From positions 1-6,091 of the forward strand of contig JANHAI010000068.1 in NCBI GenBank assembly GCA_024464205.1: DNA of 6,091 bases. The letters are read 5' to 3'. Below the pieces are notes generated by a model that ran no database searches, was not told where the DNA came from, and saw only the letters and a program-made list of their open reading frames with translations. Below are positions 4,521-6,091 of the stretch, piece by piece (within the stretch, counting starts at the first letter, position 1; each line of letters starts with the position of its first letter). Source of the DNA: Candidatus Methanomethylicia archaeon. Lineage in GTDB: Archaea; Thermoproteota; Methanomethylicia; Methanomethylicales; Methanomethylicaceae. A program made the position numbers and the translations under genes.

Positions 4521-5759
4521 ATGGTCAGAATAGCACAAATCTCATGCGGCACAGAATATAGCGGCATCCAGCAGGAGATAGAGAAGGCTGCCAAGATCGT
4601 GGGCGGTCAGATATTCGTTCCCGAGGTCGAAGCTTCCGAAATAAAGGTGGTCGAGGATGAGCTTGGTTTCCATGTCGCGAGCGCTGGCTTGAGGGTAATG
4701 ATGGCAAGGGCCAAAGCCATAGTGGAGGGGAGGGTGGATGCGGACGGCGTATTCATAGCATCTTGCTTCAGGTGCGCCGAGGGCGCACTCGTCAGGAGCG
4801 TGATTAGGAGGTATCTGCAGAGCCAGACAAAGATCCCCGTCGTAACGTATTCATTCACAGAGAGGATGAAGGCAGGAGCGCTTCTTCTTAGAATGGAGGC
4901 GCTTGTGAACATTATTGGTAAGAAACCGCTTTTCGCCCGAATGAAGCAGGAGGGCGTGACCGCGGGGATAGATTCTGGTTCCACGACCACGAAGGCAGTT
5001 ATAATGAAGGACAACGAAATCATAGGGACTGGCTGGCTCCCCACTACCAGCGTCCTCGAGACGGGCGTCGCTGCCCTTAACATGGCGCTCAAGGAGGCAA
5101 AGATCAGCCAGGATGCGATTGAAGGGATAGGCGTCACAGGGTACGGCCGGATGATACTCAAGGAGAAGTATGGAGCTCAGCTATCCATGGAGGAGGTCTC
5201 TACCTGCTCAAAGGGGGCGCTATTCCTTTCAGATAAGCAGAAGGGGGATGCCACTGTCATTGACATAGGTGGCATGGATAACAAGGCAATTACCCTTTAC
5301 GACAGCATACCAGACAGCTTCACGGTGGGTGGCGCTTGCGCTGGCGCTTCTGGCAGGTTCCTTGAGACGACCGCGAAGAGGCTTGGGGTGCCGATTGACG
5401 AATTTGGAGAGATGGCGATGCGCGGTGACCACAAGACGGTCCCAATGAACGCCTATTGCATCGTCTTTGGTCTCCAAGATCTTGTTGCAGGGCTCGCTGG
5501 CGGAGCGAAGCCCGAGGACGCTGCTGCAGCTGCTTGCCACAGCGTCGCTGAGCAGGTCTTTGAGCAGCAGCTCCAAGAGATAGACATCAGGTATCCGATT
5601 ATACAAGTCGGATCCACTGCGCTCATAAAAGGGCTCGTGAAGGCGATGTCAGACATTTTGAGCGTGGAGATGATAGTCCCTAAGAGGCCAAATCTGATCG
5701 GATGCGTCGGTGCGGCGGTAATGGTCTCTGGCATGAAAGACCTCATAGAAGGTAAATGA
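4521..5759 (+). CDS. mmp15: Methanogenesis marker protein 15 (BadF/BadG/BcrA/BcrD-type ATPase)
   Basis: This 412-residue cytoplasmic ATPase is found with MCR-encoding archaea and has no settled function. It belongs to the family of activators that use ATP to drive electrons into 2-hydroxyacyl-CoA dehydratases and benzoyl-CoA reductases. Residues 1-145 form an extra N-terminal domain with C9 and a CFRC motif (C82, C85). The ASKHA ATPase core follows: phosphate-1 loop GIDSGSTTTKAVIM (149-162), GVTGYGR (204-210), phosphate-2 loop DIGGMDNKA (248-256; the family usually has GGQD), and GGACAGASGRFLE (270-282). C273 and C313 (AYCIVF) match in context and spacing the two cysteines by which HgdC-type activators share a [4Fe-4S] cluster across a dimer. 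The adenosine-side motif is probably QVGS...IGCVGAA (362-399). ATG 4521 is supported by GGTGG at 4510-4514 and by the family-like start VRIAQISCGTEYSG. The YcaO gene follows 24 bases downstream, so the two probably form an operon. Confidence 0.9.
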   Translation: MVRIAQISCGTEYSGIQQEIEKAAKIVGGQIFVPEVEASEIKVVEDELGFHVASAGLRVMMARAKAIVEGRVDADGVFIASCFRCAEGALVRSVIRRYLQSQTKIPVVTYSFTERMKAGALLLRMEALVNIIGKKPLFARMKQEGVTAGIDSGSTTTKAVIMKDNEIIGTGWLPTTSVLETGVAALNMALKEAKISQDAIEGIGVTGYGRMILKEKYGAQLSMEEVSTCSKGALFLSDKQKGDATVIDIGGMDNKAITLYDSIPDSFTVGGACAGASGRFLETTAKRLGVPIDEFGEMAMRGDHKTVPMNAYCIVFGLQDLVAGLAGGAKPEDAAAAACHSVAEQVFEQQLQEIDIRYPIIQVGSTALIKGLVKAMSDILSVEMIVPKRPNLIGCVGAAVMVSGMKDLIEGK

Positions 5760-5783
5760 GAACTAAGAAGGCTATGGTTCTCC

Positions 5784-6091
5784 ATGAAGCTTTCAAAATC
5801 ACCAAAGAGGTATATTGCGGGAACGCACAGGGCAATCCCCCCAGATGAGACCCTAAAAATAGCAAATGCTATGCGCAGCGGAGCTGGAATAACAAGGGTC
5901 GCAGACATCACAGGCCTCGACAGGATAGGAATCCCGATCTTCACATCGATTAGACCGGCTGCAGCAACAGGCGCTGTCACGGTCTACACAGGCAAGGGGT
6001 TCACCGAGGAGGAGGCGCAAGTCTCAGCCATAATGGAAGGAATCGAGAGGTTCTCGGCAGAGCCCGATTGCAAGAAGATCATAACAGCGAG
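5784..6091 (+). CDS. mmp1: YcaO-family methanogenesis marker protein 1, McrA thioglycine synthase (3' partial)
   Basis: The first 102 codons of a YcaO-domain gene run off the right edge. Members of this subfamily (methanogenesis marker 1, with or without TfuA) convert a peptide glycine in the MCR alpha subunit to thioglycine by ATP-dependent backbone phosphorylation and sulfide attack. Visible motifs: [11 protein letters not shown] (6-16), [17 protein letters not shown] (35-51), SIRPAA (55-60), [10 protein letters not shown] (63-72) and [13 protein letters not shown] (81-93). The last contains the S-x3-E-x2-E-R nucleotide/Mg-binding signature of YcaO proteins. The [13 protein letters not shown] and GTHR parts point to the McrA-type rather than the RiPP-type YcaO, by recall of the family. 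ATG 5784 is chosen because the frame upstream holds no other start before the mmp15 stop and because SPKRY is near the usual N-terminus. The ribosome site is weak (AAGG at 5768-5771, or none). The 24-base gap suggests cotranscription with mmp15. Confidence 0.9.
   Translation, partial: MKLSKSPKRYIAGTHRAIPPDETLKIANAMRSGAGITRVADITGLDRIGIPIFTSIRPAAATGAVTVYTGKGFTEEEAQVSAIMEGIERFSAEPDCKKIITA

Noticed and set aside
4436..4561. Read-through of the GTPase TAG stop (pyrrolysine extension of ~41 codons)
   Set aside because: The TGS domain ends naturally at DIVEIRIR, and the extension would run over a promoter-like sequence and into mmp15 with no protein-like character.

Overview
The window comes from an archaeon, most likely one that encodes methyl-coenzyme M reductase (MCR), meaning a methanogen or an anaerobic alkane oxidiser. 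The evidence is a fused ThiD-ThiN thiamine enzyme, a divergent ThiR-type regulator with its own ThiN-like domain, TTTATA-type promoters, archaeal-style ribosome sites (GGAGG, GGTG) used with GTG and TTG starts, and, at the right end, two genes of the 'methanogenesis marker' set (marker 15 and the YcaO marker 1). Arginine is mostly AGG and isoleucine often ATA. The lineage cannot be fixed from the sequence. A TACK-type methanogen such as Methanomethylicia would fit, but that is a guess.

Layout. Positions 1-254 (+) are the end of an NAD synthetase gene (nadE). Sixteen bases later a small PD-(D/E)XK nuclease-like gene (271-786, +) begins. It meets thiDN (780-2171, -) tail to tail with a 7-base overlap. 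An 87-base AT-rich region (2172-2258) separates thiDN from the divergent thiR (2259-3221, +). A DRG-like, TGS-domain GTPase follows (3281-4435, +, TTG start). After a new promoter-like sequence come mmp15 (4521-5759, +), a BadF/HgdC-type Fe-S ATPase, and the first 102 codons of the YcaO gene mmp1 (5784 to the window end).

How the genes relate. thiDN and thiR look like an enzyme-regulator pair. The enzyme phosphorylates HMP-P and couples it to the thiazole, and the regulator carries a paralogous ThiN fold that presumably senses thiamine phosphate. mmp15 and mmp1 form a short operon linked by family to MCR. Mmp1-type YcaO proteins make the McrA thioglycine. Mmp15 has no settled role but keeps the two cysteines that hold a [4Fe-4S] cluster between subunits in dehydratase activators. 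The GTPase between the two modules is clearly of the DRG family but has altered G1 and G3 motifs.

No mobile element, CRISPR array, tRNA, rRNA or riboswitch was found. The most interesting leads are the cysteine-rich segment of ThiR, the enzyme/sensor ThiN pair, the divergent GTPase, and the mmp15-mmp1 unit.
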